62,201 nucleotides of DNA, taken from positions 1-62,201 of the forward strand of contig CACJHS010000003.1 of assembly GCA_902593235.1 (NCBI GenBank), read 5' to 3'. A program made the translations under genes and the position numbers. Below are positions 53,130-61,693 of the stretch, in pieces (positions within the stretch are counted from its first letter, which is position 1; each line of letters starts with the position of its first letter). The notes beneath the pieces are model-generated. The model ran no database searches, was not told the origin of the DNA, and saw only the letters and a program-made list of their open reading frames with translations. The stretch is from an uncultured Pelagibacteraceae bacterium (lineage in GTDB: Bacteria > Pseudomonadota > Alphaproteobacteria > Pelagibacterales > Pelagibacteraceae).

Positions 53130-54488
53130 TTACTTTAATTGGTTAAATAGCTCTGGCGGTATACCTTTATCAGACATACCTTTCAGATTTCCTTTTGACA
53201 TCTTTTTCATCATTTCAGACATCATTTTAAATTGCTTAAGCAATTTATTGATAGTGGCCGGATCTGTGCCAGAGCCATTAGCAATTCTTTTTTTTCTAGA
53301 ACCATCTATTATTTTTGGGTTCTCTCTTTCTTTTTTTGTCATTGATAAAATAACAGCTTCATTTTTAGAAATTATACTTTCATCAATTCCCGCTGAATCC
53401 ATTTGAGATTTAATTTTAGAAACTCCTGGCATAAAAGACATAATTCCCTCAATGCCACCCATTTTTTTCATTTGTCTTAATTGAGATAAATAATCTTCCA
53501 TAGAGAATTGACCTTTTTTTAAATTTTCCTCTGCTTTTTTAAGATTTTCTTCTCCTAAATCTTGAGCCGCCTTTTCTACAAGGGATACAATATCCCCCAT
53601 ACCAAGTATTCTGTTTGCAATTCTATCTGGATGGAATACTTCAAGATTATCTATTTTTTCTCCTATACCTAAAAATTTAATTGGAACGTTTGAAACATAT
53701 TTCATACTCACTGCGGCTCCACCTCTTGCATCACCATCAGCCCTAGTTAAAATAATTCCAGATAAATTAACTGTATTTTTAAATTCTTTTGCCACTGAGG
53801 CTGCAACTTGACCTGTTAAAGAGTCTGCAACTAAGAAAGTTTCTGTTGGATTAATGACAGCTTCAATTTGCTTAATCTCACTCATCATTTGTAAATCAAT
53901 TTGAGTTCTACCAGCAGTATCAAATAAAATTATTTCAGCTCCATTTAAATTAGCGGCACTTATTGCTCTTCTACAAATATCAGCAGGTTGCTGACCTTCT
54001 ATAACAGGTAAAGTTAAAATATTATTTTGTTCTCCTAAAGATCTAAGTTGTTCTTGTGCAGCTGGTCTGTAAATATCTAGACTGACCATCATTACTTTTT
54101 TCTTTTTATTATTTTCTAAAAATTTTGCTAATTTTGCTGTTGTTGTTGTTTTTCCAGAACCTTGTAACCCAACTAACATCATTGGCACGGGCGGTACTGC
54201 GTTTAAGTTTATCTCATTATTTGTTGCACCTAATAAGTCTACAAGCTCATCATAAACAATTTTTACAACCATATCCCCAGGAGAGGTAGACCTTATTATT
54301 TCTTGGCCTAATGCTTTCGGCTTAACTTTTTCAATAAAATCTTTTGCAACATCCAAAGAGACATCTGCTTCAAGTAAGGCTTGCCTAATACTTCTTAAAC
54401 CTTCGTCTACTTGAGCTTCATCAAGTGAAGGTGCCTTTTTCAGAGAAGAAAAAATTTCTTCAAATTTATTTGTTAAATTTTCAAACAT
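53130..54488 (-). CDS. ffh: Signal recognition particle protein Ffh
   Basis: This SRP54-family GTPase has 452 residues from the ATG at 54488 (MFENLTNKFEEIFSSLKK); the track start at 54566 adds 26 residues encoded by the structured leader and is rejected. It shows the N helical bundle, G domain GLQGSGKTTTTAKLA, DTAGRTQIDLQMM, TRADGDARGGAA, and a C-terminal M domain (MGGIEGIMSFMPGVSK, GSGTDPATINKLLKQFKMMSEMMKKM). It binds SRP RNA and signal peptides; its receptor FtsY is encoded 1 kb away on the other strand. Confidence 0.97.
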   Translation of the reverse strand: MFENLTNKFEEIFSSLKKAPSLDEAQVDEGLRSIRQALLEADVSLDVAKDFIEKVKPKALGQEIIRSTSPGDMVVKIVYDELVDLLGATNNEINLNAVPPVPMMLVGLQGSGKTTTTAKLAKFLENNKKKKVMMVSLDIYRPAAQEQLRSLGEQNNILTLPVIEGQQPADICRRAISAANLNGAEIILFDTAGRTQIDLQMMSEIKQIEAVINPTETFLVADSLTGQVAASVAKEFKNTVNLSGIILTRADGDARGGAAVSMKYVSNVPIKFLGIGEKIDNLEVFHPDRIANRILGMGDIVSLVEKAAQDLGEENLKKAEENLKKGQFSMEDYLSQLRQMKKMGGIEGIMSFMPGVSKIKSQMDSAGIDESIISKNEAVILSMTKKERENPKIIDGSRKKRIANGSGTDPATINKLLKQFKMMSEMMKKMSKGNLKGMSDKGIPPELFNQLK

Positions 54489-54600
54489 ATTTATTACGCA
54501 TAGCAGTAACGCACTAGTGGGCGAACCCTCGCTGACTAGTGTCGATCTCTTTGTTTCCAAAGACACCGCAAAGTTAATGTTTTTGCGGAAACGGAAGCAA
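54489..54600 (-). promoter_or_regulatory. Structured leader of ffh with three inverted repeats
   Basis: On the reverse strand, 5' to 3', I see: CCGCAAA...TTTGCGG (54588-54582 with 54572-54566); GTGTCTTTG-GAAA-CAAAG...GACAC (54566-54539), a stem capped by a GNRA tetraloop; and CACTAGT...ACTAGTG (54541-54512) enclosing GGG-UUCG-CCC. The second and third stems share bases 54539-54541, so they cannot both form completely. GC content is clearly higher than in the flanks. The tetraloops are the stable forms only on this strand, which suggests a leader RNA of ffh. Function is unknown. Confidence 0.6.
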
Positions 54601-54602
54601 CC

Positions 54603-54608
54603 TATAAT
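54603..54608 (+). promoter_or_regulatory. Predicted -10 box of dapF
   Basis: A consensus TATAAT lies 40 nt before the dapF ATG, predicting a start near 54615. No good -35 is visible (TTTTTG at 54580-54585 has the right spacing only). The same bases read TATTAT on the reverse strand, so the box may be shared with an ffh promoter; a TTGACT at 54626-54621 is too close to it to be its -35. Confidence 0.5.
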
Positions 54609-54648
54609 AGAGGTTCAAAAAGTCAATAAATAAGTTAAATATCTATAT

Positions 54649-55473
54649 ATGGATATTAAAGCTTTTAAAATGGACGGTTTAGGTAATGATTTTGTCATCA
54701 TAGATAATAGGCAAACAATTACAAATTTGACGAAAGAGCAAATAATAAAGATTTGTGACAGAAAATTTATTGGTTGTGACCAACTAATATTGATTAAAAA
54801 AAATGATATTTCAGATGCTTCACTAGAATTTTATAATTCAGATGGAGGAATGTCTGGTGCGTGTGGAAATGGTACACGATGTATTGCTGATTTATTAGGC
54901 AAAGAAAATAACAAAAAAGAAATTGTCCTAACAACTTTATCTGGCAAATTAAAATCAAATATTGTTGGAGAAAAAATGGTTTCTACAGAAATAGGTGTTG
55001 CAAAAACAAAATGGGATGAGATTCCATTGTCTAAAGAATTAAATACGAATAATTTAGGAATTAAAATTAATGACAAAAATAATAACGAATTTTCTGGCGG
55101 AACTGCTTTAAATGTTGGAAACCCACATATAGTTTTTTTTGTTGATAATAACGAAAATTTTGAAATTGAAAAAATTGGACCAAAAATCGAAACCCACTCT
55201 CTATTTCCAGAAAAATGTAATGTTACTTTAGCAACTGTTGTTAATAAAGAATTGATAAAAGTTAGAGTGTGGGAAAGAGGAGCTGGACTTACCAAAGCTT
55301 GTGGAACTGCAGCTTGCGCAACAGCTTTTGCCGCAAAACAAAACGGACTGGTAAATGATAAAGTAGATATTGAATTTTCTACAGGTAGATTGACAATTTC
55401 AATTGATGAAAACAATAGTATTCATATGAAAGGACCAGTTTCAGATATTGAGGAGATAAATTTTAAAATTTAA
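54649..55473 (+). CDS. dapF: Diaminopimelate epimerase
   Basis: This 274-residue enzyme converts LL- to meso-diaminopimelate for lysine and peptidoglycan. It has KMDGLGNDFVIID, the first catalytic cysteine in SGACGNGTRC (Cys72) and the second in TKACGTAAC (near residue 222), plus GNPHIVFFV. ftsY starts on its last base (TAATG). In many alphaproteobacteria mtaB lies between dapF and ftsY; here it does not. Confidence 0.96.
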   Translation: MDIKAFKMDGLGNDFVIIDNRQTITNLTKEQIIKICDRKFIGCDQLILIKKNDISDASLEFYNSDGGMSGACGNGTRCIADLLGKENNKKEIVLTTLSGKLKSNIVGEKMVSTEIGVAKTKWDEIPLSKELNTNNLGIKINDKNNNEFSGGTALNVGNPHIVFFVDNNENFEIEKIGPKIETHSLFPEKCNVTLATVVNKELIKVRVWERGAGLTKACGTAACATAFAAKQNGLVNDKVDIEFSTGRLTISIDENNSIHMKGPVSDIEEINFKI

Positions 55474-56390
55474 TGGGAATTTTTGAGAAATTTAAATCAG
55501 GTTTTAAAAAAAGTGCCTCAGCTTTTACAACGGGTTTAAGAGATATAGTTGTAAAAAAAGAGATTGATGACAAAACATTAGACAAAATTGAAGATTACTT
55601 AATTCAATCCGATGTTGGTATTGTTTCTGCTTCAGAAATAAGAGAAATAATTTCTCAAACAAAAATTGATCCCAATAAAGATTTAACCGACGAAATAAAT
55701 AATATTTTAAAAAATTATATTATTTCAATTATGAAACCTTTAGAAAATATTGAATTCTTCAAAAAAAAAGAAAAATTAAATGCAACATTAATTTCAGGTG
55801 TCAATGGTGTTGGAAAGACAACTACTATTGGAAAAATAAGCAAAATATTAAAGGGTAATGGAAACAAAGTAATGCTAGCTGCATCAGATACTTTTAGAGC
55901 AGCAGCTATAGATCAACTAGAAAATTGGGCAAACAAAGTTGATGTTCAAATTACAAAATCATCTCAAGGTTCTGATCCTGCATCAGTTGCTTACAAGGCT
56001 ATTGAAGAAGCATTAAACAATAATTTTAACCAAGTTTTAATTGATACAGCTGGAAGACTACAAAATAAAAAAAATTTAATGGAAGAATATAAAAAAATTG
56101 CAAACGTTACTAAAAAAATTGATCCTGATGCTCCACATGATGTTATTTTAGTTTTGGATGCAACTTCTGGCCAAAATGTAATTAATCAAGTTGAAGAATT
56201 TAATAAAATTATTCCAATAACTGGTCTTATTATGACAAAATTAGATGGCACAGCCAAAGGAGGTATTCTTTTAGCTGTTGCTAAAAAATATAAACTACCA
56301 ATTATAGCACTTGGATTAGGTGAAAAAGAAGATGATTTACAAATTTTTGAGGCCGAAAAATTCGCAGAGGCATTTACTCAAATTAATTAA
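55473..56390 (+). CDS. ftsY: SRP receptor GTPase FtsY
   Basis: The 305-residue protein has a short basic N-terminus (MGIFEKFKSGFKKSASAF) without the long acidic A domain, an N domain, and the G domain GVNGVGKTTT (109-118), LAASDTFRAAAIDQLENW, DTAGRLQNKKNLMEE and TKLDGTAKGG. It docks SRP-ribosome complexes at the membrane. It ends in an 8-nt overlap (within TTAATTAA) with the convergent gene. Confidence 0.97.
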   Translation: MGIFEKFKSGFKKSASAFTTGLRDIVVKKEIDDKTLDKIEDYLIQSDVGIVSASEIREIISQTKIDPNKDLTDEINNILKNYIISIMKPLENIEFFKKKEKLNATLISGVNGVGKTTTIGKISKILKGNGNKVMLAASDTFRAAAIDQLENWANKVDVQITKSSQGSDPASVAYKAIEEALNNNFNQVLIDTAGRLQNKKNLMEEYKKIANVTKKIDPDAPHDVILVLDATSGQNVINQVEEFNKIIPITGLIMTKLDGTAKGGILLAVAKKYKLPIIALGLGEKEDDLQIFEAEKFAEAFTQIN

Positions 56391-56946
56391 TTAAGGTACT
56401 GGAAATTAAAGGTTTATAAAAACTACATTTGTAGTGTTCTTTAAAATCATAATATCCACAATTTTTAGCTATCGAAGAAATAATAAAATCAAATTTTCCA
56501 TTTATAGGATAAAGCTCTAACTTTTTTTCAACAATATCAAATTTAAAATTAGCTTTTAGACTTTTTACAGCACTAATCATCACTAGAGTTTTGTTATCTT
56601 TTAAAAGATAATATGCAAAATCATCTGGAAAAACTGGGAAATCATACTCTTGCAAAAAATATTTTGCTGTTTTGGGAAACCATTCATAAGAAATTAATGG
56701 CAAAGACTCTTTCGTTTTGTAGTTATAAATATAAAGATCTTTTGGAAAATCATTAATATAATTTGAATTTTCTCCTCGAGCTAAGACAGCTTTTTCACGA
56801 GTTTTAAAATATAATGCAAAATTTTCATCGTGCGAATTCATTTGATCAATATGAAAAAAGCTATCTACAGGTGCTAAATTTTCTTTGGCATTTGATAAAT
56901 TATCTAAAGAAAAAAGAACAATAAAAAATAAGAAAAAATTTTTCAT
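56383..56946 (-). CDS. Secreted protein of unknown function
   Basis: I do not recognise this 187-residue protein. It has a clear signal peptide (MKNFFLFFIVLFSLDNLSNA, then KENLAPV), so it is probably periplasmic. The mature part is rich in aromatic and charged residues, with SSIAKNCGYYDFKEHYKCSFY near the end, where two cysteines could form a disulfide. A bacterial SH3-like fold as found near ftsY in other alphaproteobacteria is possible (VDSFFHIDQMNSHDENFALYFKTREKAVLARG), but this is only a suggestion. It overlaps the 3' end of ftsY. Confidence 0.75.
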   Translation of the reverse strand: MKNFFLFFIVLFSLDNLSNAKENLAPVDSFFHIDQMNSHDENFALYFKTREKAVLARGENSNYINDFPKDLYIYNYKTKESLPLISYEWFPKTAKYFLQEYDFPVFPDDFAYYLLKDNKTLVMISAVKSLKANFKFDIVEKKLELYPINGKFDFIISSIAKNCGYYDFKEHYKCSFYKPLISSTLIN

Positions 56947-56994
56947 AAATTAACTTAAAAAAAAAATTTGAATTATCTTTGTTTAGATTATGGC

Positions 56995-57813
56995 TTAATT
57001 TAAACTATCAACAAACGATTTAAGAGCTAATACAAGTTTATCATCATATTCCATCATATGATCGTCATATTTTGTGAAATATGAATATTTAGGTTCACTT
57101 GCTAAATTAAAAATTTTTTTACCCATCCAAAATGGAACTATTTGGTCAGCCTCACCATGCATTATTAATACTGGAATATTAATATTTTTAATTTTTTCAT
57201 TATTTTCATACTTATCTTTTAAAATTAAACCTACTGGAATATATGGATAAAAATTTTTCGCAGCCTCAATCATTGATGTGAACGGCGTTTCTAAGATTAA
57301 TCCTGCAAAATTTTTATTCTGAGTAATTTCAGTAGCAATGCCTGTTCCTAATGACTCTCCATAAATAATTATATCTTCTTCTTTTAGACCTTTTTCTTTA
57401 AGCCAGTTTATTGCACTAGCGCCATCTTTATAAAGACCCTCCTCACTTGGTTTTCCTTTATTGCCGCTAAAGCCTCTCCATGCAATAATTAAAAAATTAA
57501 CATCCATGTCTTTAAAATGATTTAACTTATGAATTCTGTTTTCAAGTGTCCCTGCATTTCCGTGAAAATAAACTATAGTTTTGTAACCATTTAAATTTTT
57601 ATTATGAAACCAGCCTAAAAGATTAATATTATCTATTGTTTTGATAGTAACTTTTTCAATGTTAACTTCTAAATTATCTCCAGAATAATTGTTCTCATCA
57701 GGATGATACATTAAATTTCTTTGAAAAAAGAATAAGAAAATTAAAATGATTAAGTAAATAGCAACAATACCAATAAATAATTCCAAAAAAAAATTCCTAC
57801 GTTTTATTTTCAT
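56995..57813 (-). CDS. Membrane-anchored alpha/beta hydrolase (BEM46/ABHD17-like)
   Basis: The 272-residue protein has an N-terminal membrane helix (residues ~9-30), then HGNAGTLENR, WRGFSGNKGKPSEEG, nucleophile YGESLGTG, catalytic aspartate in HGEADQIVPF and a histidine in YDDHMMEY. Relatives are serine hydrolases of uncertain substrate. It overlaps the MFS gene upstream by 17 nt, so the two are probably expressed together. Confidence 0.85.
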   Translation of the reverse strand: MKIKRRNFFLELFIGIVAIYLIILIFLFFFQRNLMYHPDENNYSGDNLEVNIEKVTIKTIDNINLLGWFHNKNLNGYKTIVYFHGNAGTLENRIHKLNHFKDMDVNFLIIAWRGFSGNKGKPSEEGLYKDGASAINWLKEKGLKEEDIIIYGESLGTGIATEITQNKNFAGLILETPFTSMIEAAKNFYPYIPVGLILKDKYENNEKIKNINIPVLIMHGEADQIVPFWMGKKIFNLASEPKYSYFTKYDDHMMEYDDKLVLALKSFVDSLN

Positions 57814-59035
57814 ATTTTTTTCTATTTAATATTAAAAAAAATATATAAGAAATAATACTTAAGATTAAGAAAACTGAAAAAGCTGATTTAAAAGCAAATA
57901 TTTCTGTGTGACCCATCCCTTTAACAAAATCTATTACTAATCCCATTAACCATTGCATTATGAATGTTCCTGCAAATATTAATAAATTGAATGAAGTTAG
58001 TGCTTTACCAGCAGAATAACCTGAAAAAGAAAGGCCCACAGCTGGCTGTGTAACTGATAAAAAAATTGAACTTAAAATAAATAAAGTTATGTAAAAAGCC
58101 CCTGCTTTTGGACCTAATAAAATTATCACTAACATTACAGAAAAACTAATTGGCAAACCTAATTTAAGTATTCTTTTGGCGCTAAACCCTATTCCTGAAA
58201 TTTTTGGTAAAAAATAACCCCATAAAAAAAAGGATACCAACATAGTTACATTGATCCAAAATAATCCTGTAGCGCTTTGTAGTGGTGTATAACCAGCAAC
58301 TCTAGTCATCCATGGTCCTGCCCATAAAGTTTGTATAGCCATTAAGCCCCCATAATTAAATAAACCCATTGGAATTACACTTATAAAAAATCTATTTTTC
58401 CAAACTTCAGATAAAGTTCCAGTATTGATTGGCTCTTCTGACTCTTTATTTTTAGTTAAATTCCATTTTGGAATGAAAACTAACATTAAAAAAATACTAA
58501 TTAAAATTAAGATAGCGATGCCGCCAAATATCCATCTCCATCCGAGACTAGGCAATAAAAGTTGCACAGGCAATGTAGATGACAAAAAACCTAATGATGC
58601 AATCATTAGCATCCATGAGTTTGCTCTTTGTTGTTGATTTTCTGCATACCATATTCTGTAACCGGTTAATGGAGCCATTAAACAAGCACTAACACCTACT
58701 CCGATTAGAATTCGCGAAACTAACAATCCAGAAAAACTTTCAGCTAAAGCAAATGATCCTGTTCCAACTAATGCAATTAACAAAAAAGAAGAGACAATTT
58801 TTTTTGGTCCATATTTATCTAACAAATATCCAAGAGGTATTTGCATACAAGCAAAACCCAAAAAATAACCCCCAGCTAATAATCCTAAATCAGCTGCTAA
58901 CAAATTAAATTCTGAGGTTAATACGGGAGAAAGTGTTGCAGTAATTGCACGCAACAAACATGATAAAAAATAACCAAATGCAAATACAAAAAAAACAACA
59001 ATAGCCTGTTTTTTTGGTAAAATATAATTTTCCAT
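57797..59035 (-). CDS. Major facilitator superfamily transporter
   Basis: This 412-residue protein has about 12 membrane segments. The conserved loop between helices 2 and 3 is seen in MQIPLGYLLDKYGPKKIVSS, and RILIGVGVSACLMAPLTGYRIWY covers helix 4-5. I cannot name the substrate. It starts 3 nt after the TRAP large permease gene and overlaps the hydrolase, so it may be part of a transport-related operon. Confidence 0.85.
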   Translation of the reverse strand: MENYILPKKQAIVVFFVFAFGYFLSCLLRAITATLSPVLTSEFNLLAADLGLLAGGYFLGFACMQIPLGYLLDKYGPKKIVSSFLLIALVGTGSFALAESFSGLLVSRILIGVGVSACLMAPLTGYRIWYAENQQQRANSWMLMIASLGFLSSTLPVQLLLPSLGWRWIFGGIAILILISIFLMLVFIPKWNLTKNKESEEPINTGTLSEVWKNRFFISVIPMGLFNYGGLMAIQTLWAGPWMTRVAGYTPLQSATGLFWINVTMLVSFFLWGYFLPKISGIGFSAKRILKLGLPISFSVMLVIILLGPKAGAFYITLFILSSIFLSVTQPAVGLSFSGYSAGKALTSFNLLIFAGTFIMQWLMGLVIDFVKGMGHTEIFAFKSAFSVFLILSIISYIFFLILNRKKYENKT

Positions 59036-59038
59036 TAA

Positions 59039-61690
59039 TTAAAAGTTTAAAGATATATCTCTGTGAACTGAATTACACCTTGCAACAAATTTAGCTTGTT
59101 CTTTGGTTAATCTGTTTTGAAGTCTTAGACCAATATTATGTTTGATAACATCATTATATTTAATTAATTCAGGCATCAAATTCTTATTAGCATCATCTCT
59201 CCATGAAACTTCTAAATTGAAAAGATTGAATGTTTCTGAACTTACTTCAATTAATTTTTGCTCATCTACCTCATCATTATCTATAACAGATATTAAGTCA
59301 TCTAATTTGTTTGCAAATTCTTCAGTTCCAGAAATTTCTCCTAGCTTTTCAAAAAGATTATCAATTGTTGATATTGCGTTTTCGTAATTTTTATTATCAA
59401 TATTATATTTTAATTCTTTTATTTCTGGTGAAAGTTCTTTTAATTTTTCATTATCATTTATAAACATTACTATTTGATCCAGAGTTTCATACGCTTCATC
59501 AACATTTTTTCTATATCTTTTAGTTCTTGTGTTTTTTGCTTTGTGCAATATTTCAAACTCTCCATTTTTAGCTTTCCAACTTTCAGGAACTTTATTTTGA
59601 AGTTCTTTAATTTCTAGCTCGTAATTCTCGATCTTTAATTCTAATTTATTTTTATCTGACAGGTCATCATCATCTAAATTTCTAATTTCAGCTTTTGTTT
59701 TTTTAATTTTCTGGTCTATTTTTCTAATTTTTTTCTCAATTTTTCTTACATTGAAATGCAAGTCCCTATAATCTTTTGTAAATAATTCATATTCTTCCTC
59801 TGTTTTTTGTAGTTTTTTAACAATAGCAAAAGTCCCAAGAGCATTATCAAAATGCTCTTCAAAAATATCTAATTTATCCATTGGAAGATTTGCGGGAGTT
59901 AATTTCTGCATGTTTTTTATTGCACTAGTAATTCTTTGTTCTTCAGTGTTGTAAATCGCAAATTTGTACTCTTGTAAGCAATATTGTAGCTTTGGATTCA
60001 TCGGTGGTGGAGCAACGTTCGAAGTTAAATATGTTCTTGCTGGCAAGTAATTTACTAGTGATGGATAGAAACCAACAATTCCAAGACCTATTAATTGTAA
60101 AATAATGAATGGAACAACACCTTTCCAAATATTTAAAGTAGTAACAAGTTTTGAAGCTACACCTTTTAAGTAAAACAATGCAAAACCAAATGGCGGTGTT
60201 AAAAATGAGGTTTGTAAATTTACTCCAATCATTACACCAAGCCAAATTGCACTTACATTAGCTCCTGGTTCAGCTAATAATATCGGAGCAATGATAGGAA
60301 CAACAACAACGGCTATTTCTATAAAATCAAGAAAGAAACCCAGTAAAAAAATCACTGCCATTACAACAATAAACTGTGTCCAAAATCCCCCTGGCAAATC
60401 TTGAAGAAAATCTCTTACTAGCTCTTCACCTCCAAACGCTCTAAATCCAGAGGTTAACATAGCAGCTCCTAATAAAATTATAAAGACCATTGAAGTCGTT
60501 ACACATGTTTCTGTAACAACCTCTCTTAAAACATTCTCAATTTTGTATGCTCTCCAAAAACTCCAAACAATTCCAATTAAAAAAGTAATAGTAAAAAATC
60601 CTGTGATAAAAATTGCTGTAAGATCTCTAGTTTCTACAGCCTTAATATTTAAATTATAATTCTTAGATAAAATATAAATTGGAATGACAGATAAAATTGC
60701 AATTATAATTGGATAGTAAGCATCTTTTTTTCCTTTATGTAAACGATAACCAGCCATCATGGTTGCACCTATTGCTCCAATTGATCCAGCTTGATTAACG
60801 GTTGCAATACCTAAAAGTATAGATCCTAAAACCGCAAAAATTAAAGCAAGGGGAGGAATAATTACTATTAAAACCTTAATCCAAAATTTTGAGTCAAAAT
60901 TTCCTTTAAATGGAACGGGAGGAGCTGCTTTGGGATTTAGTCTTGCGTATACAAATACATAAATCATATACAAACCAACCAAAACTAAACCAGGTAATAA
61001 TGCCCCCAAAAACATATCTCCTGCAGAAGTAGATCCCACTCTAAATTCTCCGGGCATATTGAATTCACCAGTTAAAATTTTGTAATCAGTCTGACGCATA
61101 GTATTTGCAACGTCTGCTGCGCTAGCTAATTGATCAGCTATAATAATTAATACAATTGATGGAGGTATAATTTGCCCAAGAGTTCCTGATGAACAAACAA
61201 TTCCACTTGCTAGACTTTTATCATATTTATTATTAAGCATTGTGGGTAATGATATTAATCCCATTGCTATTACTGTTGCGCCAACAATACCCGTGGTAGC
61301 TGCAAGAAGCGCTCCAACAAAAATTACTGATATTCCTAAGCCTCCAGGGATGGGTCCAAACAACTGCCCCATCGTAACTAAAAGATCTTCCGCAATTTTT
61401 GATTTTTGCAGCATAATCCCCATGAAAATAAATAAAGGAATTGCAATTAAAGTATCAGTTTCAACATCCCAGTAGTTACTCCTAAAGTTTGTAATACCGG
61501 CGGTTAACCATTCTTTGGGGCCATCGACAGCAAAATAAGCACTACTATCTCCTGCAAATAAGTAACCAAAAAAAGCAGCAAGCCCAATTGAAATTATTGC
61601 TGATCCAGGTAATGCAAAAGCTACTGGAAAACCAGAAGCTAATGCTCCAATCATTATAATTACAAGTAAAGCTAAAAATAAATGTTCCAT
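59039..61690 (-). CDS. TRAP transporter large permease with long coiled-coil C-terminal extension
   Basis: Residues 1 to about 565 are a DctM-type membrane protein (GFPVAFALPGSAIISIG, IPLFIFMGIMLQKSKIAEDLL, GATVIAMGLISLPTML, GTLGQIIPPSIVLII, FFLDFIEIAVVVVPI, SFLTPPFGFALFYLKG). The remaining ~310 residues have no membrane segment and form long charged helices (KKIRKIDQKIKKTKAEIRNL, KLELKIENYELEIKELQNK), a probable coiled coil. A standard DctM has about 430 residues, so the protein is twice as long. The sequence between the two membrane halves is also expanded. It lies 3 nt after the small permease gene. Substrate unknown; no binding protein gene is in the window. Confidence 0.9.
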   Translation of the reverse strand: MEHLFLALLVIIMIGALASGFPVAFALPGSAIISIGLAAFFGYLFAGDSSAYFAVDGPKEWLTAGITNFRSNYWDVETDTLIAIPLFIFMGIMLQKSKIAEDLLVTMGQLFGPIPGGLGISVIFVGALLAATTGIVGATVIAMGLISLPTMLNNKYDKSLASGIVCSSGTLGQIIPPSIVLIIIADQLASAADVANTMRQTDYKILTGEFNMPGEFRVGSTSAGDMFLGALLPGLVLVGLYMIYVFVYARLNPKAAPPVPFKGNFDSKFWIKVLIVIIPPLALIFAVLGSILLGIATVNQAGSIGAIGATMMAGYRLHKGKKDAYYPIIIAILSVIPIYILSKNYNLNIKAVETRDLTAIFITGFFTITFLIGIVWSFWRAYKIENVLREVVTETCVTTSMVFIILLGAAMLTSGFRAFGGEELVRDFLQDLPGGFWTQFIVVMAVIFLLGFFLDFIEIAVVVVPIIAPILLAEPGANVSAIWLGVMIGVNLQTSFLTPPFGFALFYLKGVASKLVTTLNIWKGVVPFIILQLIGLGIVGFYPSLVNYLPARTYLTSNVAPPPMNPKLQYCLQEYKFAIYNTEEQRITSAIKNMQKLTPANLPMDKLDIFEEHFDNALGTFAIVKKLQKTEEEYELFTKDYRDLHFNVRKIEKKIRKIDQKIKKTKAEIRNLDDDDLSDKNKLELKIENYELEIKELQNKVPESWKAKNGEFEILHKAKNTRTKRYRKNVDEAYETLDQIVMFINDNEKLKELSPEIKELKYNIDNKNYENAISTIDNLFEKLGEISGTEEFANKLDDLISVIDNDEVDEQKLIEVSSETFNLFNLEVSWRDDANKNLMPELIKYNDVIKHNIGLRLQNRLTKEQAKFVARCNSVHRDISLNF

Positions 61691-61693
61691 TAT

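Noticed and set aside
54512-54541. tRNA-like T arm (GGGTTCGCCC) in the ffh leader
   Set aside because: No acceptor, D or anticodon arm can be drawn around it; it is better explained as a UUCG-capped hairpin.
54566-54612. Possible 4.5S SRP RNA next to ffh, because GGAAGCAACC resembles the conserved GGAAGCAGCC tip
   Set aside because: No complementary 5' strand gives the standard tetraloop stem and asymmetric loop; the match is short and overlaps the dapF promoter region.
54831-55415. 194-codon open frame antisense to dapF
   Set aside because: dapF is unmistakable on the plus strand with both catalytic cysteines; the antisense frame shows no known motif.
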